Source of the DNA: RH-AL1 sp965277355
Lineage (GTDB): Bacteria; Pseudomonadota; Alphaproteobacteria; Rhizobiales; Beijerinckiaceae
Length of the DNA stretch: 64,000 nucleotides
Direction of reading: 5' to 3'
Assembly: GCA_965277355.1 (NCBI GenBank)
Contig: CBDICN010000002.1
Span: 1,550,001 to 1,614,000 of the forward strand
Made by a program: the position numbers and the translations under genes
The notes under the pieces: model-generated
What the model was told of the DNA's origin: nothing
The model's input: the letters and a program-made list of their open reading frames with translations, nothing else
The model's database searches: none
In this document: piece by piece, positions 1-12,007 of the stretch
Layout of the letters: each line of letters opens with the position of its first letter
Numbering within the stretch: the stretch's first letter is position 1

Positions 1-575
1 GACGGACTATAGCTGTCGGGGAAGAACGAGTCGTCCGAATAGGTCGGCGCGCCGCCGTAGCCGTAACTCCGCTGCTTCGCCCGTGCGCGATAGCGGGCCG
101 GCTCCGCTCCGGCATAGGCGTAGGACCGGCGTTCCGACCGGGCGTAGAACGGACGCGACGACGGCGGCGTGCCGCTGATCGAAATGCGGGCGCCCTCGGC
201 CTTCACCATGGAGTACAGCGCCGCGGCATGGCCCGGCGAGAGCCGGACGCAGCCGTGGGAGGCGGGATGCCCTAGCGAGCTTTTGGAATAGGTTCCGTGA
301 ATCGCGTAGCCGCCGCGGAAGAAGATCGCGTAAGGCATCGGCGACATGTGGTATTTGTGGGAATAGTGCATCAATTCGAGGTGCGTAGGCGCGAAGCTGC
401 CGCCCGGCGTGTAGAAGCCGGATCGCGCGCTCGAAATCGGCCAGTCGTAGCTGCCCGAAGACGAGTCGACGTGCATCCGCTGGTGCGAGAGGTCGATCGC
501 CACCGACGCGGTCGCCATCGCATGAGGCGCAAGGCTAAACACGAACACAGTCGAAAGCGCTAAAGCGGTACGCAT
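1..575 (-). CDS. L,D-transpeptidase (YkuD fold), 3' end beyond the window
   Basis: Exported enzyme expected to make 3-3 peptidoglycan cross-links or anchor envelope proteins to peptidoglycan. The reading frame starts at an ATG at 575 and runs off the left edge, giving at least 191 residues. Residues 1 to about 24 look like a signal peptide (hydrophobic run, then AMATA). The YkuD catalytic signature is complete: His93-Gly94 followed by SHGCVRL at 106-112, with Cys109 as the nucleophile. After about residue 137 the chain becomes Ser/Tyr/Arg/Gly-rich and looks disordered, a tail typical of rhizobial members. Start and domain are seen directly; the exact substrate is not. Confidence 0.9.
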   Translation of the reverse strand, partial: MRTALALSTVFVFSLAPHAMATASVAIDLSHQRMHVDSSSGSYDWPISSARSGFYTPGGSFAPTHLELMHYSHKYHMSPMPYAIFFRGGYAIHGTYSKSSLGHPASHGCVRLSPGHAAALYSMVKAEGARISISGTPPSSRPFYARSERRSYAYAGAEPARYRARAKQRSYGYGGAPTYSDDSFFPDSYSP

Positions 576-711
576 GAGTCCCTCGGCGGCAAATAACGTG
601 AAATGGCAACCGAGGCATGACTTGCACGCCATAGCTCCGTCGTAAATGTGAAAGGAGACTTAAGGTTGATGGGCGCAGACTTCGCGATGTCCGTCGCAAA
701 CGGGCAACAGC

Positions 712-1548
712 TCAGCCGGGCCAGACAGCCTTGAGCGCCCAGACCCGATGGGGAACCCACAGCGGCTGCGTCGGCCAACCGGTCTCCAGGGCGGCGGCGA
801 GCTCGGCGTCGAAGCGGGCTACGGCCTCCGTGGTGAGCGAGGCCCCAACGCCCGCCGAGGCACGAATCCGCCCGCGCCAAGCCTCGTGCGAGTAGGAGAT
901 GTCGAGGTCGAAGGAAAAGGTCTCGAGAGCATTGAAGCCGCCCTCGGCGACGTCGGCCAGCCAGGGTGGGTAGACGCCCGACGAATTGCCGAGATGCCAT
1001 TCCGGATTGTGCTTCGCGACGAGCGCCTCGGTCATCGCGACGACGTTGTCGCGCAGAGACAGCCAGTCGAAGTGGGCGATGATCACGCGTCCGCCGCGCA
1101 CCAGCACGCGCGCGACTTCGGCAACGGTCTTCGGGCGATCGAACCAGTGCCAGCACTGGCCGGCCGTGACGACATCGAAGCTCGCCGCCGGAAGCCCCGT
1201 GGCCTCGGCCCGACCTTCGACATAGGTGACTCCGGTCGCGGCCTCGCGGTCAAGGCGCGCCGCTTCGGTGAGCAGATGCTGCTCGGAATCGAGGCCGGTG
1301 GCGTGGCACCCCCGCAGGGCCAGGCCGCGCGCGATCGTGCCGGTGCCCGTGCCGAGGTCGAGCACACGCTCCTCCGGCGCGACCCAGCCGTCGTCGAAGA
1401 TGCGCTTGAAGAACCTGGCCGGGAAACCGATCCGGTAACGGCGGTAGTCTTCGGCGGTCCGGCCGAAATCGACCTTGGGCGCCGAGCCTTCCTGCGACGC
1501 CTCGGCGCCGGCGGGAAGAACGAAGCGCGGGCTGCTCGCCTGTGCCAT
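712..1548 (-). CDS. class I SAM-dependent methyltransferase
   Basis: A 278-residue Rossmann-type methyltransferase of the methyltransf_11 type. SAM-binding motif I is RVLDLGTGTG at 61-70, followed by an acidic strand end (GLDSE) and a GQCWHWFD stretch common in this group. The substrate cannot be told from sequence. I start it at the ATG at 1548 (MAQASS) because the upstream cytochrome b561 gene stops at 1553; a longer frame to 1602 would run well into that gene. The 4-base spacing implies co-transcription with the cytochrome. Could act on a small molecule or a quinone-like precursor; that is inference only. Confidence 0.82.
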   Translation of the reverse strand: MAQASSPRFVLPAGAEASQEGSAPKVDFGRTAEDYRRYRIGFPARFFKRIFDDGWVAPEERVLDLGTGTGTIARGLALRGCHATGLDSEQHLLTEAARLDREAATGVTYVEGRAEATGLPAASFDVVTAGQCWHWFDRPKTVAEVARVLVRGGRVIIAHFDWLSLRDNVVAMTEALVAKHNPEWHLGNSSGVYPPWLADVAEGGFNALETFSFDLDISYSHEAWRGRIRASAGVGASLTTEAVARFDAELAAALETGWPTQPLWVPHRVWALKAVWPG

Positions 1549-1552
1549 GCGG

Positions 1553-2170
1553 CTAGTCCGCGTTGGCTTGACGCGGCAGCATGCGGTCGAGAATGCCGTC
1601 ACGCCTCACTACAAGGTGCCAGGCGGTAGCGAACACATGGAGGATCACCAGCCCGTAGAGCGCGAACTGCGCGTACAGGTGGATGGTCTTCGCAATGTCG
1701 GCCATGTCCTTGCTGACCGGCAGCTTGGGGAAGTCGAACAGGCCGACGATGCTGATCGGGAACTTGCCTCCAGAGGACATGATGTAGCCGGACACGGGCA
1801 TGACGATGAGGATCGCGTAGAGCAACCAGTGCGAGGCAATGGCGATCACCTTCTCCCACTCGGCCATGCGACCCGGAAGAGCCGGCGGCGGATTGGCGAT
1901 CCGGAAGACGATGCGAGCGACGACGATCGCGATGATCAGGAGGCCGAGCGTCTTGTGGACGGCGGAATAATCGGCTGGCGAGCCGGGGATCGGTGCCTCG
2001 AAGACGCTCTTGTTGCCTGCCGGCGTCTTGAACTCCGCGAAAATCCAGCCGAGCGGCACGATGGCGAAGATGATGATCGCCGTGATCCAGTGAAAGGCAC
2101 GGGCGGTGGCCGTGTAGCGCCGGCTGCCGGAGCCGTAGAGCGTCGACGTCATGCGCGTTATGTCCTTCAT
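1553..2170 (-). CDS. cytochrome b561 family membrane protein
   Basis: 205 residues with four hydrophobic helices, fitting the bacterial b561 (CybB) size. Conserved-looking membrane histidines are present: His27 in RAFHW at the start of helix 1, one in SHWLLY (helix 3) and two in the last helix (LHVFATAWH), suitable as ligands for two b hemes. The family carries electrons between the quinone pool and periplasmic acceptors, and some members act as superoxide:quinone reductases. It is the first gene of a pair with the methyltransferase. Physiological partner unknown. Confidence 0.88.
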   Translation of the reverse strand: MKDITRMTSTLYGSGSRRYTATARAFHWITAIIIFAIVPLGWIFAEFKTPAGNKSVFEAPIPGSPADYSAVHKTLGLLIIAIVVARIVFRIANPPPALPGRMAEWEKVIAIASHWLLYAILIVMPVSGYIMSSGGKFPISIVGLFDFPKLPVSKDMADIAKTIHLYAQFALYGLVILHVFATAWHLVVRRDGILDRMLPRQANAD

Positions 2171-2280
2171 TCCTCACCTCCGTCTGGTTGGGTGCTAGCA
2201 CGTTGCAAGGCGCCGGGAAGGCCCGCTGAACGACACAGTTGAGCGCGGCGTGATCGACCGGAAGGCGTCCGCCCCGACGC

Positions 2281-3207
2281 TCAGGCGAGCGGCGGGTAGG
2301 CCACGCCAGTGAGCGTCTCCGATTGCGCCCAAAGCTGGCTCCATGTCGCTTGGTCGCGGGCCCGGGGCGCGATCCGCGCCCGAACCGGCCGGCCTCTGAT
2401 CTCCAGGAGACCGTCGGGACCCCAATATTGGCCGCCCCGCACGTCCGGCATGGTCGCGGCGTAGAGCCCGGGCCACGAGCCGCGCTCCGCGTCCTGGCCG
2501 ATGACGCGGATCGCGACGCCGGCGACGGCGGCCTGATAGGCCGGCATCCTCGTGTTGGCGATGAAGCCGGTGCTCGATACGCCGGGGTGGGCCGCGACGC
2601 TGACGAGCCGCGATCGCGCCGCCTGAGCGCGCCGGTCGAGTTCGAGCGCGAACATCAGGTTGGCGAGCTTCGACTGGTTGTAGGCTTTGCCGCCGGAATA
2701 GGCGCGCTCGCCCTGCAGATCGTCGAAAGCGATGCGTCCGCCGCGGTGCGCGATGCTGGAGATCGCTACGACCCGCGGTGCCGCGGCACGCAGCAGCGAC
2801 GACATCAAGAGGCCGGTGAGCGCGAAATGCCCGAGATGGTTGGTCCCGAACTGGCGCTCGAAGCCGTCCGCGGTCGTGTCGCGCTTGGGCTGCATGCCGA
2901 GGCCGGCATTGTTCAAAAGGACGTCGATGCGAGGGAACGCCGCGATCGTCCGCTCGGCGAAAGCCCGCACGCTGGCGAGGTCGGCCAGATCGAGCCGAGA
3001 CGTGACGACCGTCGCGGCGGGATGGCGTTGGAGAATCGCCGCGCGCGTCGCCTCGGCGGCGGCCTCGTTGCGAGCGGACAGAATGACATGCGCGCCCTTG
3101 ACCGCGAAGGTCTCGGCCGCCGCGGCTCCGATGCCGCTGTTGGCTCCGGTGATAACGATCGTCCGGCCCGTCTGGTCCGGGATGTCCTGAGGTGTCCAGC
3201 CTGCCAT
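2281..3207 (-). CDS. short-chain dehydrogenase/reductase (SDR), retinol-dehydrogenase-like
   Basis: 308 residues of a classical/extended SDR. Seen directly: the cofactor loop TGANSGIG (20-27), NNAG at 99-102, the catalytic Ser at 150/151, and YNQSK (Tyr176, Lys180). An Arg at the end of the second strand (SARN) suggests NADP(H). The C-terminal part (MPDVRGGQYWGPDG) resembles bacterial relatives of retinol dehydrogenase/WW-domain oxidoreductase-like SDRs. The true substrate is unknown. It stands alone: 110 bases from the upstream start of the b561 gene on one side and about 90 bases from the next gene on the other. Confidence 0.88.
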   Translation of the reverse strand: MAGWTPQDIPDQTGRTIVITGANSGIGAAAAETFAVKGAHVILSARNEAAAEATRAAILQRHPAATVVTSRLDLADLASVRAFAERTIAAFPRIDVLLNNAGLGMQPKRDTTADGFERQFGTNHLGHFALTGLLMSSLLRAAAPRVVAISSIAHRGGRIAFDDLQGERAYSGGKAYNQSKLANLMFALELDRRAQAARSRLVSVAAHPGVSSTGFIANTRMPAYQAAVAGVAIRVIGQDAERGSWPGLYAATMPDVRGGQYWGPDGLLEIRGRPVRARIAPRARDQATWSQLWAQSETLTGVAYPPLA

Positions 3208-3297
3208 GATTCCATTTCCGCGAGGGGGCCGAGCATGGGTCTACGCCGTTATTGTCTCGACATCATGTCCGACCGGGAGCGTGACGATGACGCAATG

Positions 3298-3765
3298 TCA
3301 GCCGCTGCGAGCCTCGGCGTCGAGGATCCAGGTGCGATCGGCGAAGGCGACGTAGATCCGTTCCTGTCCGAGCGCCGCGCCGAGTTCCACGGCCAGTTCG
3401 TTGAGCATTTTCTCGATGGCCGCGTCCGGCAGATGGCCCAGGTAGGCATGCACCGCTTCGCCTGTAAACACGGCGACAGGCTCACGATCGGACCCGACGC
3501 TGCCGTCCGGGCGCGGCCACGCGTAGGTTGCTTCGGCCCGCGTGAACAGACCGGAGAGCGCCGGCAGGCCGGCCTCGACGCGCCGCAACATCCAGGCACG
3601 GGCGGTGCGGACCGCTTCCGAGACGTCGAACACCCGTCCCTCTTCGTCCCAGCCCTCGCGCAAGCCGACGCTGATGCGGAAGTCGCGCCGCTTGCCCTCG
3701 GAGCCGAGCACGACCACGTAATCGGCAGGCGTGGGGACGCGGCGGCGAGGCTTATCCTTCCGCAT
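3298..3765 (-). CDS. conserved hypothetical protein, 155 aa
   Basis: I do not recognise the family. The start at 3765 (MRKDKPRR) is preferred over 3786 because AAGGAG lies nine bases upstream of it. The protein begins with a basic segment (RKDKPRRR), has no signal peptide or membrane helix, and alternates charged strands and helices (e.g. FDVSEAVRTARAW, AIEKMLNELAVELGAALGQE). Codon use is like its neighbours, so I take it as real. Function unknown. Confidence 0.6.
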   Translation of the reverse strand: MRKDKPRRRVPTPADYVVVLGSEGKRRDFRISVGLREGWDEEGRVFDVSEAVRTARAWMLRRVEAGLPALSGLFTRAEATYAWPRPDGSVGSDREPVAVFTGEAVHAYLGHLPDAAIEKMLNELAVELGAALGQERIYVAFADRTWILDAEARSG

Positions 3766-4021
3766 AGGGGGTTCTCCTTGTTGCATCCACGCCGGCCCGA
3801 ATGAGGCGAACCTCTAAAAGGCCGTGGCGGCGTCGCTTGCGTTACAGTCTCGCGTTGCGAGGCTCGTGTGGTTCACGACGCATCGCATAGCCCGAACGAC
3901 AAGTGTGGCCCAAAAAGCAGCCTTGACCGCTAAGCCAACGCCGAACGCGATCTCCCGTCGAAATCGATCGTCAAGTGCCGTAGTCTTCTGGCTTGATAAT
4001 CACTGGCACTCGGGGGGAATC

Positions 4022-4813
4022 ATGGCCAGGAAAGTATTGCTTGCTTCGGTGGCGCTTGTCGCCATCAGCGGAACGGCCTTCGCGGCGGACCTGCCGTCGC
4101 GTCGTGCTCCTCCGGTGTTCGCGCCGCCGCCGCCGCCGATCTTCTCCTGGACCGGCTTCTACATCGGCGCCCAGATCGGCGATGCCTTCGGTCGCGACTC
4201 CGAGACCCTCTTCGTTCCGGGTGCCCCGCAGCTCGGCGCCGCCAGCCTCCAGGTCGGTCGGCCCAACGGCCTCATCGGCGGCGGTCACGTTGGCTACAAC
4301 TTCTCGACACAGGGCCTCCCGATTCTCGGCGGCCTCGCCGGCGGCTTCGGTGCCGGCGGTCTCGTGGTCGGCATCGAAGGCGATATCGACGGCTCGGATT
4401 ATCGCTCGGCGCAGGCCTTCGGCATCCTCGGCGAGAGTTTCCGCAGCGACGTCGGCGGTTCGGTCCGCGGTCGTGTCGGCGTCGCGGCCGGCCGCGCGCT
4501 GTTCTACGCCACGGGCGGTGTCGCGCTGGCGGAGTTCCAGAACGTCTACGCCTCGGGCCTGGGAACCGACAACACAACCCACAGCCGGGTCGGCTATACC
4601 GTGGGCGGCGGCGTCGAATACGCCCTGACGACAACCTTCTCGCTCCGCGCCGAGTACCGCTACACCGACTATGGCCATTACAGCGACCTGCTGGTCGGGT
4701 CCACCGCCGGGATCCTCGCCGCCCAGCACCATATCGTGCAGAACCGCGCCCAGGTCGGCTTCAGCTACAAGTTCGAGAGCCCGGCCGCCGCCCCGGTCGT
4801 TGCCCGCTACTGA
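4022..4813 (+). CDS. outer-membrane beta-barrel protein, Omp25/Omp31-like
   Basis: 263-residue exported protein. A signal peptide (hydrophobic segment ending TAFAADLP, cleavage after about residue 21) is followed by a Pro-rich linker (APPPPPP) and then WTGFYIGAQIG, the usual first strand of the rhizobial Omp25/RopB/porin-like family. Gly- and aromatic-rich amphipathic strands follow, with FSLRAEYRYTDYG near the C terminus and a terminal strand ending in an aromatic motif (VGFSYKF) before a short tail. The start is the ATG at 4022, with a GGGGGA ribosome site just upstream and the signal peptide immediately after; the frame is open to 3824 but the extra codons have no signal. Likely a structural or porin-like envelope protein. 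Confidence 0.9.
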   Translation: MARKVLLASVALVAISGTAFAADLPSRRAPPVFAPPPPPIFSWTGFYIGAQIGDAFGRDSETLFVPGAPQLGAASLQVGRPNGLIGGGHVGYNFSTQGLPILGGLAGGFGAGGLVVGIEGDIDGSDYRSAQAFGILGESFRSDVGGSVRGRVGVAAGRALFYATGGVALAEFQNVYASGLGTDNTTHSRVGYTVGGGVEYALTTTFSLRAEYRYTDYGHYSDLLVGSTAGILAAQHHIVQNRAQVGFSYKFESPAAAPVVARY

Positions 4814-4867
4814 TCGCGGCGCCGGAGCAGCCGGGCTCTTCGCCGACCGCGGAGCGCCCCATAATCA

Positions 4868-4900
4868 GAAAAGGGCAGCGTTGCCGGCGCGGCCCTTTTC
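4868..4900 (+). terminator. hairpin between converging genes
   Basis: GAAAAGGGC at 4868-4876 is perfectly repeated in inverse at 4892-4900 (GCCCTTTTC), with a GC-rich 15-base loop. The run of T in the right arm on the + strand, and of T on the - strand from the left arm, make it a plausible two-way terminator for the beta-barrel gene (ends 4813) and lptE (ends 4951 from the other side). Confidence 0.7.
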
Positions 4901-4950
4901 CCTCACTCGGTCCAAAGACGGCGTCCTGTGACGAGCTTCTGGCCCCTGCC

Positions 4951-5461
4951 TCAGGGCTGCTGACGATCGGCGAGCGCCGAGGCGAGCCGGATGCGCAGCT
5001 GATCCGCCAGGTCTTTGGCATCGTGGATCTCCGCGTCGCGCGCCGCCCGGATGTTGGCGAAGCGCTGACTGGTGCGATCATAGCTCTTGAAGACGAAGGC
5101 GGTGCCCTTGGTCACCGGGAGGCCGGTGTCGATCGCCATCAGCCGGTAATCGGCATTGATCACCACCGTCGCGGCGCTGGCGCGGCCGCTGACCGTGTCG
5201 ATGAGCGGTGTCTGCACCGATTCGTTGAGCGTGACGAACAACCGGTAGCGTGCCGGCGGATGGGAGCCGGTGCCGTTGAGCGCGGAGATGAGATCGTCGC
5301 CGAGGTAATGCCCAACGCGGTCCGCAACGGGCTCGACGGCGATCGCCTGCAGCTCGGATTGCAGTCCCGGGCCTCCCTCGGCGAATTGCCCGTACATCGG
5401 CTGCAGGCAGCCGCCGAGGGCCAGCGCCGCGCCGAGCGCCACCACCCTTGGTCGCAAGAGC

Positions 5462-5478
<17 letters not shown>
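4951..5478 (-). CDS. lptE: LPS-assembly lipoprotein LptE
   Basis: 175-residue lipoprotein. A short basic N terminus, hydrophobic run and lipobox LGGC (Cys24) are visible, then the LQPMYG segment typical of alphaproteobacterial LptE. LptE plugs the LptD barrel in the outer membrane and helps insert lipopolysaccharide. It overlaps the end of leuS by 17 bases, the leuS-lptE arrangement that is standard in this class and itself supports the assignment, since LptE is poorly conserved in sequence. Confidence 0.85.
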
Positions 5479-8122
<2,644 letters not shown>

Positions 8123-8670
8123 GACGCCTTTTGGATCAGCCGCGCCGCAAAGCCAAGCGGAAGCGCGGCTTTGATCCCGATATCATGATCGACGCGAAGC
8201 GAAGGCTCGCCGGAAACGCGGGAATATTGGCGCCATTACGGATTTGGCGCGAGGATGGGGCGCCCGTGAAATTGAACCGTTAACCCGATTTGCCGCCTCG
8301 TGACGACAGGCATGGTCGTGGCAACAGCCTTCTGCTTGACCTTCGGCGGGGCGCTTGCCAACGCGTCGCTCGCGCTCGGTGGAGCGAACCGAGGCACGAC
8401 GAGCACGGCCAATCGGGCGCTTTCACGATCGCGATCAACGGCGTCGTGCCGTGACCAGTTGCGGGATAAGGGGCACCGCCCAGGCCGAACCACGGATGAC
8501 GTCGATTTCGACGCGACCTACCGCTACGGCGTCGTCCCGTTACGGCGAAGGCGCGTCCGGTCCCGGGTCATGATCACCTGCGCGGCACGGCAAATTACGT
8601 CTTGCCGCTGGCCTGGAGATGGACACCGGCCAATCGAACTGTCCCGACAGCAATGCTTGCTTGCAGGCTG
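8123..8670. other. 548-bp stretch without a convincing gene
   Basis: Between leuS and the terminator of the small secreted protein. Short frames exist on both strands (for example 8300-8671 +, 8236-8493 -), but they have no clear ribosome site, and the downstream halves are Arg/Ser-rich out-of-frame-looking sequence. The first residues of the + frame from 8312 look faintly like a signal peptide, so a decayed exported-protein gene is possible. The leuS promoter must lie in the part nearest 8123. Confidence 0.4.
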
Positions 8671-8702
8671 AAAAAGCGGGAGAGGCTCGTGCCTCGTCCC
8701 GC
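8671..8702 (-). terminator. Rho-independent terminator of the Ala/Gly-rich gene
   Basis: On the minus strand a GC-rich hairpin (GCGGGA...TCCCGC arms with additional GAGG/CCTC pairing) is followed directly by TTTTT. It lies 35 bases beyond the stop of the gene ending at 8737. Confidence 0.75.
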
Positions 8703-8736
8703 CTGAACCGAAGGCTACGATCGCGACCGCAACGGC

Positions 8737-9021
8737 TCAACGAGGTCCGGGCGCTCGGCCGTTCGAGAGGCCGTTGCCGGCCAAGCCACCAGCAGACCCG
8801 CTCACGCCGGACCCGGACGAGGCACCCGCGGCACCGACCCCCGATGCGCCGGCCGCCGCCGCTCCTGCCGCGGAGCCGGCGGGCGCGCTTGCCCCGCCGA
8901 CACCGGCCGCCGCATTGGCTGCCCCCGCCGCGCCCGTTCCCGCCCGCTGGGCAAAGACCGCCGGCGTCGACGCGATCAGCGCAGCCGCGGCGACGCCGAG
9001 CGAATTATACTTTTGATTCAT
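8737..9021 (-). CDS. small Ala/Gly/Ser-rich exported protein
   Basis: 94 residues from the ATG at 9021, which has AGAGGAGAT shortly upstream; a longer frame to 9063 lacks such a site. Residues 1-24 form a signal peptide ending in AVFAQ. The mature part is almost only Ala, Gly, Ser and Val in short irregular repeats (GAAG, GASG, GSAG) with no Cys and no aromatic residue after the signal peptide. Probably an unstructured periplasmic or surface protein. The family is not recognised; a strong terminator follows, so it is likely an independent, well-expressed unit. Confidence 0.7.
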   Translation of the reverse strand: MNQKYNSLGVAAAALIASTPAVFAQRAGTGAAGAANAAAGVGGASAPAGSAAGAAAAGASGVGAAGASSGSGVSGSAGGLAGNGLSNGRAPGPR

Positions 9022-9096
9022 GGACATCTCCTCTAGATGACGTCCGCTCCAATCGAGGATCATCCGCTTGGTTGCAGCGCGCCGCGCGCCGCGTTC

Positions 9097-10500
9097 TCAT
9101 TCGCCGGGCGCGATCATCGCCTCCGGACGCACGAGCGCATCGAACTCGTCGGCCGTGACGAAGCCCAGCGCCAGCGCCTCCTCGCGCAGTGTGGTGCCGT
9201 TCTTGTGCGCGGTCTTCGCGACTTTGGTCGCGTTGTCGTAGCCGATCTTCGGCGCCAGCGCGGTGACCAGCATCAGCGAGCGTTCGAGGAGCTGCTTGAT
9301 CGTGGCTTCGTTGGCCTTGAGGCCCTCGATGCAATGGGCGCGAAACGAGTCGGCCGCATCCGCCAGGAGCCGCACGCTCTCGAGAAAAGCAAAGGCGATG
9401 ACCGGCTTCATCACGTTGAGCTCGAACTGGCCCTGGCTGGCGGCGAAGGCGATCGTCGTCTCGTTGCCCATGACGCGGGCACAGACCATGGTCACCGCCT
9501 CGACCTGCGTCGGGTTGACCTTGCCGGGCATAATCGAGGAGCCGGGCTCGTTCTCGGGCAGCAGCAGTTCGCCAATGCCGGACCGTGGGCCGGAACCGGC
9601 GAGCCGGATGTCGCAGGCTATCTTGTAGAGGCCCGCCGCAAGCGAGTTCAGCGCGCCGTGCGCGAAGGTCAGCGCGTCGTGCGACGCCAGCGCCTCGAAC
9701 TTGTTGGGTGCCGTCTCGAACGGAAGGCCCGTGTAGCTCGCGATCTTCGCGGCGAAGGCGGTGTCGAAGCCTTTTCGCGAGTTGAGGCCGGTGCCGACCG
9801 CGGTGCCGCCCTGCGCGAGCTGGTAAAGCCCCGGCAGCGTCGCCTTGATACGCGCCTCGGCGTTCCCGATCATCGTGACGTAGCCGGAGAATTCCTGGCC
9901 TAGCGTCACCGGCGTCGCGTCCTGTAGATGCGTGCGGCCGATCTTGATGATGTCGGCGAACGCCTTCGCCTTGGTGTCAAGGGCCTCGCGCAGCGAGGCC
10001 AGCGCGGGCAGCAGCCGCGCGTTGAGTTCGCGCGCGGCAGCGATGTGCATCGCGGTCGGAAAGGAATCGTTCGACGACTGGCCCCGGTTGACGTGATCGT
10101 TGGGGTGGATCGGCGTCTTGGTGCCGCGCGGCGAGCCGAGCGCCTCGTTGGCCCGGTTCGAGATGACCTCGTTGACGTTCATGTTGGACTGGGTGCCGGA
10201 CCCGGTCTGCCAGACGACGAGCGGGAAATGATCGTCGAGCACGCCGCTCTCGATCTCCCGGGCGGCCCTGACGATCGCATCGGCGAGCGTCGCGTCGAGA
10301 TCGCCGTTGGCCTCGTTTACCTCGGCAGCCGCGCGTTTCACGGAGGCTAACGCATGAACGACCGGAAGCGGGATCGTCTGTTCCCCGATGGCGAAGTTCT
10401 GTCGCGACCGCTGGGTCTGCGCGCCCCATAGGCTCGTAGCGGGAACCTCGATAGGGCCGAAGCTGTCTGTTTCCTGACGCGTCGCCGCCGTTTCGACCAT
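9097..10500 (-). CDS. fumC: class II fumarate hydratase
   Basis: 467 residues from the ATG at 10500 (MVETAATRQ), the same length as the E. coli enzyme; the frame stays open to 10542 but those codons are not conserved in type. It converts fumarate to L-malate in the TCA cycle without an iron-sulfur cluster. Seen: SGTQSNMNVNEV, GRTHLQDATP (catalytic His at 191) and the superfamily signature GSSIMPGKVNP at 320-330 containing the catalytic Ser loop. A monocistronic gene to judge by the spacing on both sides. Confidence 0.97.
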   Translation of the reverse strand: MVETAATRQETDSFGPIEVPATSLWGAQTQRSRQNFAIGEQTIPLPVVHALASVKRAAAEVNEANGDLDATLADAIVRAAREIESGVLDDHFPLVVWQTGSGTQSNMNVNEVISNRANEALGSPRGTKTPIHPNDHVNRGQSSNDSFPTAMHIAAARELNARLLPALASLREALDTKAKAFADIIKIGRTHLQDATPVTLGQEFSGYVTMIGNAEARIKATLPGLYQLAQGGTAVGTGLNSRKGFDTAFAAKIASYTGLPFETAPNKFEALASHDALTFAHGALNSLAAGLYKIACDIRLAGSGPRSGIGELLLPENEPGSSIMPGKVNPTQVEAVTMVCARVMGNETTIAFAASQGQFELNVMKPVIAFAFLESVRLLADAADSFRAHCIEGLKANEATIKQLLERSLMLVTALAPKIGYDNATKVAKTAHKNGTTLREEALALGFVTADEFDALVRPEAMIAPGE

Positions 10501-10591
10501 GCTGATGCCCTGAAGTGAGTATGTCGCGGAACGCCTTTTCACAGCGGTGACGTCGAGTCAAAGGCGGCGGGGCAAGCCGGAGCCGGGCGCT

Positions 10592-12007
10592 CTAGATCTG
10601 CCCGCGTTCCTTGACGAGGAGGTACTTGTTGACGAGGCCTGGCGAGAGGCCGCGCACCGGCACGTCGAGGAGGTGGATGCCCATCCGTGCGATCTTTTCC
10701 AGGACGATCGCGCGCTCGCGTAAAAGGTCCTGGGCGATCACCGTCTGCGCCACCGGCGCGAACCCGTCCGGCTCGGCGCGGATCAGCTGGCGCATCAACG
10801 GATCCTGCAGCGTGACGAAGATGATCGCGTGTCGGTTGGCGATGCGCTGCAGGCTCTCCAGCAGCAGCTGCGCGGTCACCGTGTCGACGAACTCGGTGAA
10901 GATCACCACCAGGGCGCGGCGCTTGAGACGCTGGTTGAGTTCGGCGAAGCCGAGGGTGAAGTTGGTTTCCTCGTTGGCGTAGGCGAGGCGAGAGACGCCC
11001 TGCTGGAGGCGGGATAGCGAAGGCAGGCCGCCATCCGGCGGAATATACTGGCGCACGCTGGCATCGAAGGCGAAGCTGCCGACCTGGTCCCCGCTCTTCA
11101 AAGACACCCAGCCGAGCAACAGGCCGGCCTCGATCGCGTGGTCGAGCCGCGCCTTGCCCTCGATCGGCTCCAGCATCAGGTGGCCGGTGTCGAAAGCGAG
11201 GACGATCTGGTGGTTGCGCTCGGTGCGGAACGTTTTGGACAGCAGCTTGACGTGGCGGGCGGAGCGCTTCCAGTCGATGTGCCGGTTGTCGAGGCCCTGG
11301 ACATGCTCGCGCAGCGTCTCGAACTCGGCGCCATCGCCTTTCTGCCGCTGCACCTTCGCGCCGTACTGCGCATCGTGGTCGAGAACCAAGAGGGCGGCGT
11401 CGCGCAGCCCGCGCACGAGCGGCACGACGTCGACGGCGCGGTCGAGGCTGCCGCGCCGGCGCTGCTCGATGAGCCCGAGCGGGCCGCGCCAGCGCAGCCA
11501 GAGGGCCTCGAGCACGATGCGGCCGCGCCGGTCCGAGCGGATCGGCAGCAGCACGGCGAGCCGGCCGGCCTCGGTCGCGGCGGTGACGGTAGCCGGCAGG
11601 TCGGCGTAGCCGGTCTGCTCGAGCACGATGGTGAAACGCGCCGGCCGCAGGTCGGGCGCGGTCGAGATGTCGACACGAACATGGCCTTGCTCGCCGACTG
11701 GAAGCCGGCCCGGCTCGGTGACGGTCATCGTGATCGCGTGCCAGCGCAGGATCACCAGCCCGTCGGCGACGATGACGAGGAGCACGAGGAGCGCGTAGGT
11801 GAGCGAAAACGGCCACAGCGAGGGCCGCGCGACCACGACGAGGAAGGCGACCGGGATGCCGATGGCGAATACGGCCACCGCGCGCGCCGTCGGACGCGGC
11901 AGCCGGTGGCCGCTGCGCGATTCAGTAATGCGCTTGGCGGCGCCCGCGACCTTGCCGGCCGCCGCCGTCGCTCTGGTTGCAATATCTGCGAGCGTGAATT
12001 CGCTCAA
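10592..12007 (-). CDS. DUF58 domain protein of a MoxR operon
   Basis: 471 residues. Two hydrophobic helices near residues 45-85 are followed by a beta-rich part and the DUF58 core (EFETLREHVQGLDNRHIDWK, then FRTERNHQIVLAFDTG), a von Willebrand A-like fold. Last gene of a four-gene unit; its ATG overlaps the stop of the MoxR gene by four bases (ATGA type). MoxR ATPases with DUF58/VWA partners act as chaperone-like systems for envelope or metal-enzyme maturation; here the client is unknown. Confidence 0.88.
   Translation of the reverse strand: MSEFTLADIATRATAAAGKVAGAAKRITESRSGHRLPRPTARAVAVFAIGIPVAFLVVVARPSLWPFSLTYALLVLLVIVADGLVILRWHAITMTVTEPGRLPVGEQGHVRVDISTAPDLRPARFTIVLEQTGYADLPATVTAATEAGRLAVLLPIRSDRRGRIVLEALWLRWRGPLGLIEQRRRGSLDRAVDVVPLVRGLRDAALLVLDHDAQYGAKVQRQKGDGAEFETLREHVQGLDNRHIDWKRSARHVKLLSKTFRTERNHQIVLAFDTGHLMLEPIEGKARLDHAIEAGLLLGWVSLKSGDQVGSFAFDASVRQYIPPDGGLPSLSRLQQGVSRLAYANEETNFTLGFAELNQRLKRRALVVIFTEFVDTVTAQLLLESLQRIANRHAIIFVTLQDPLMRQLIRAEPDGFAPVAQTVIAQDLLRERAIVLEKIARMGIHLLDVPVRGLSPGLVNKYLLVKERGQI

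Noticed and set aside
8300..8671. 123-codon + frame with a signal-peptide-like start
   Set aside because: Second half is Arg-rich and out-of-frame-like, and runs into the terminator of the opposite gene.
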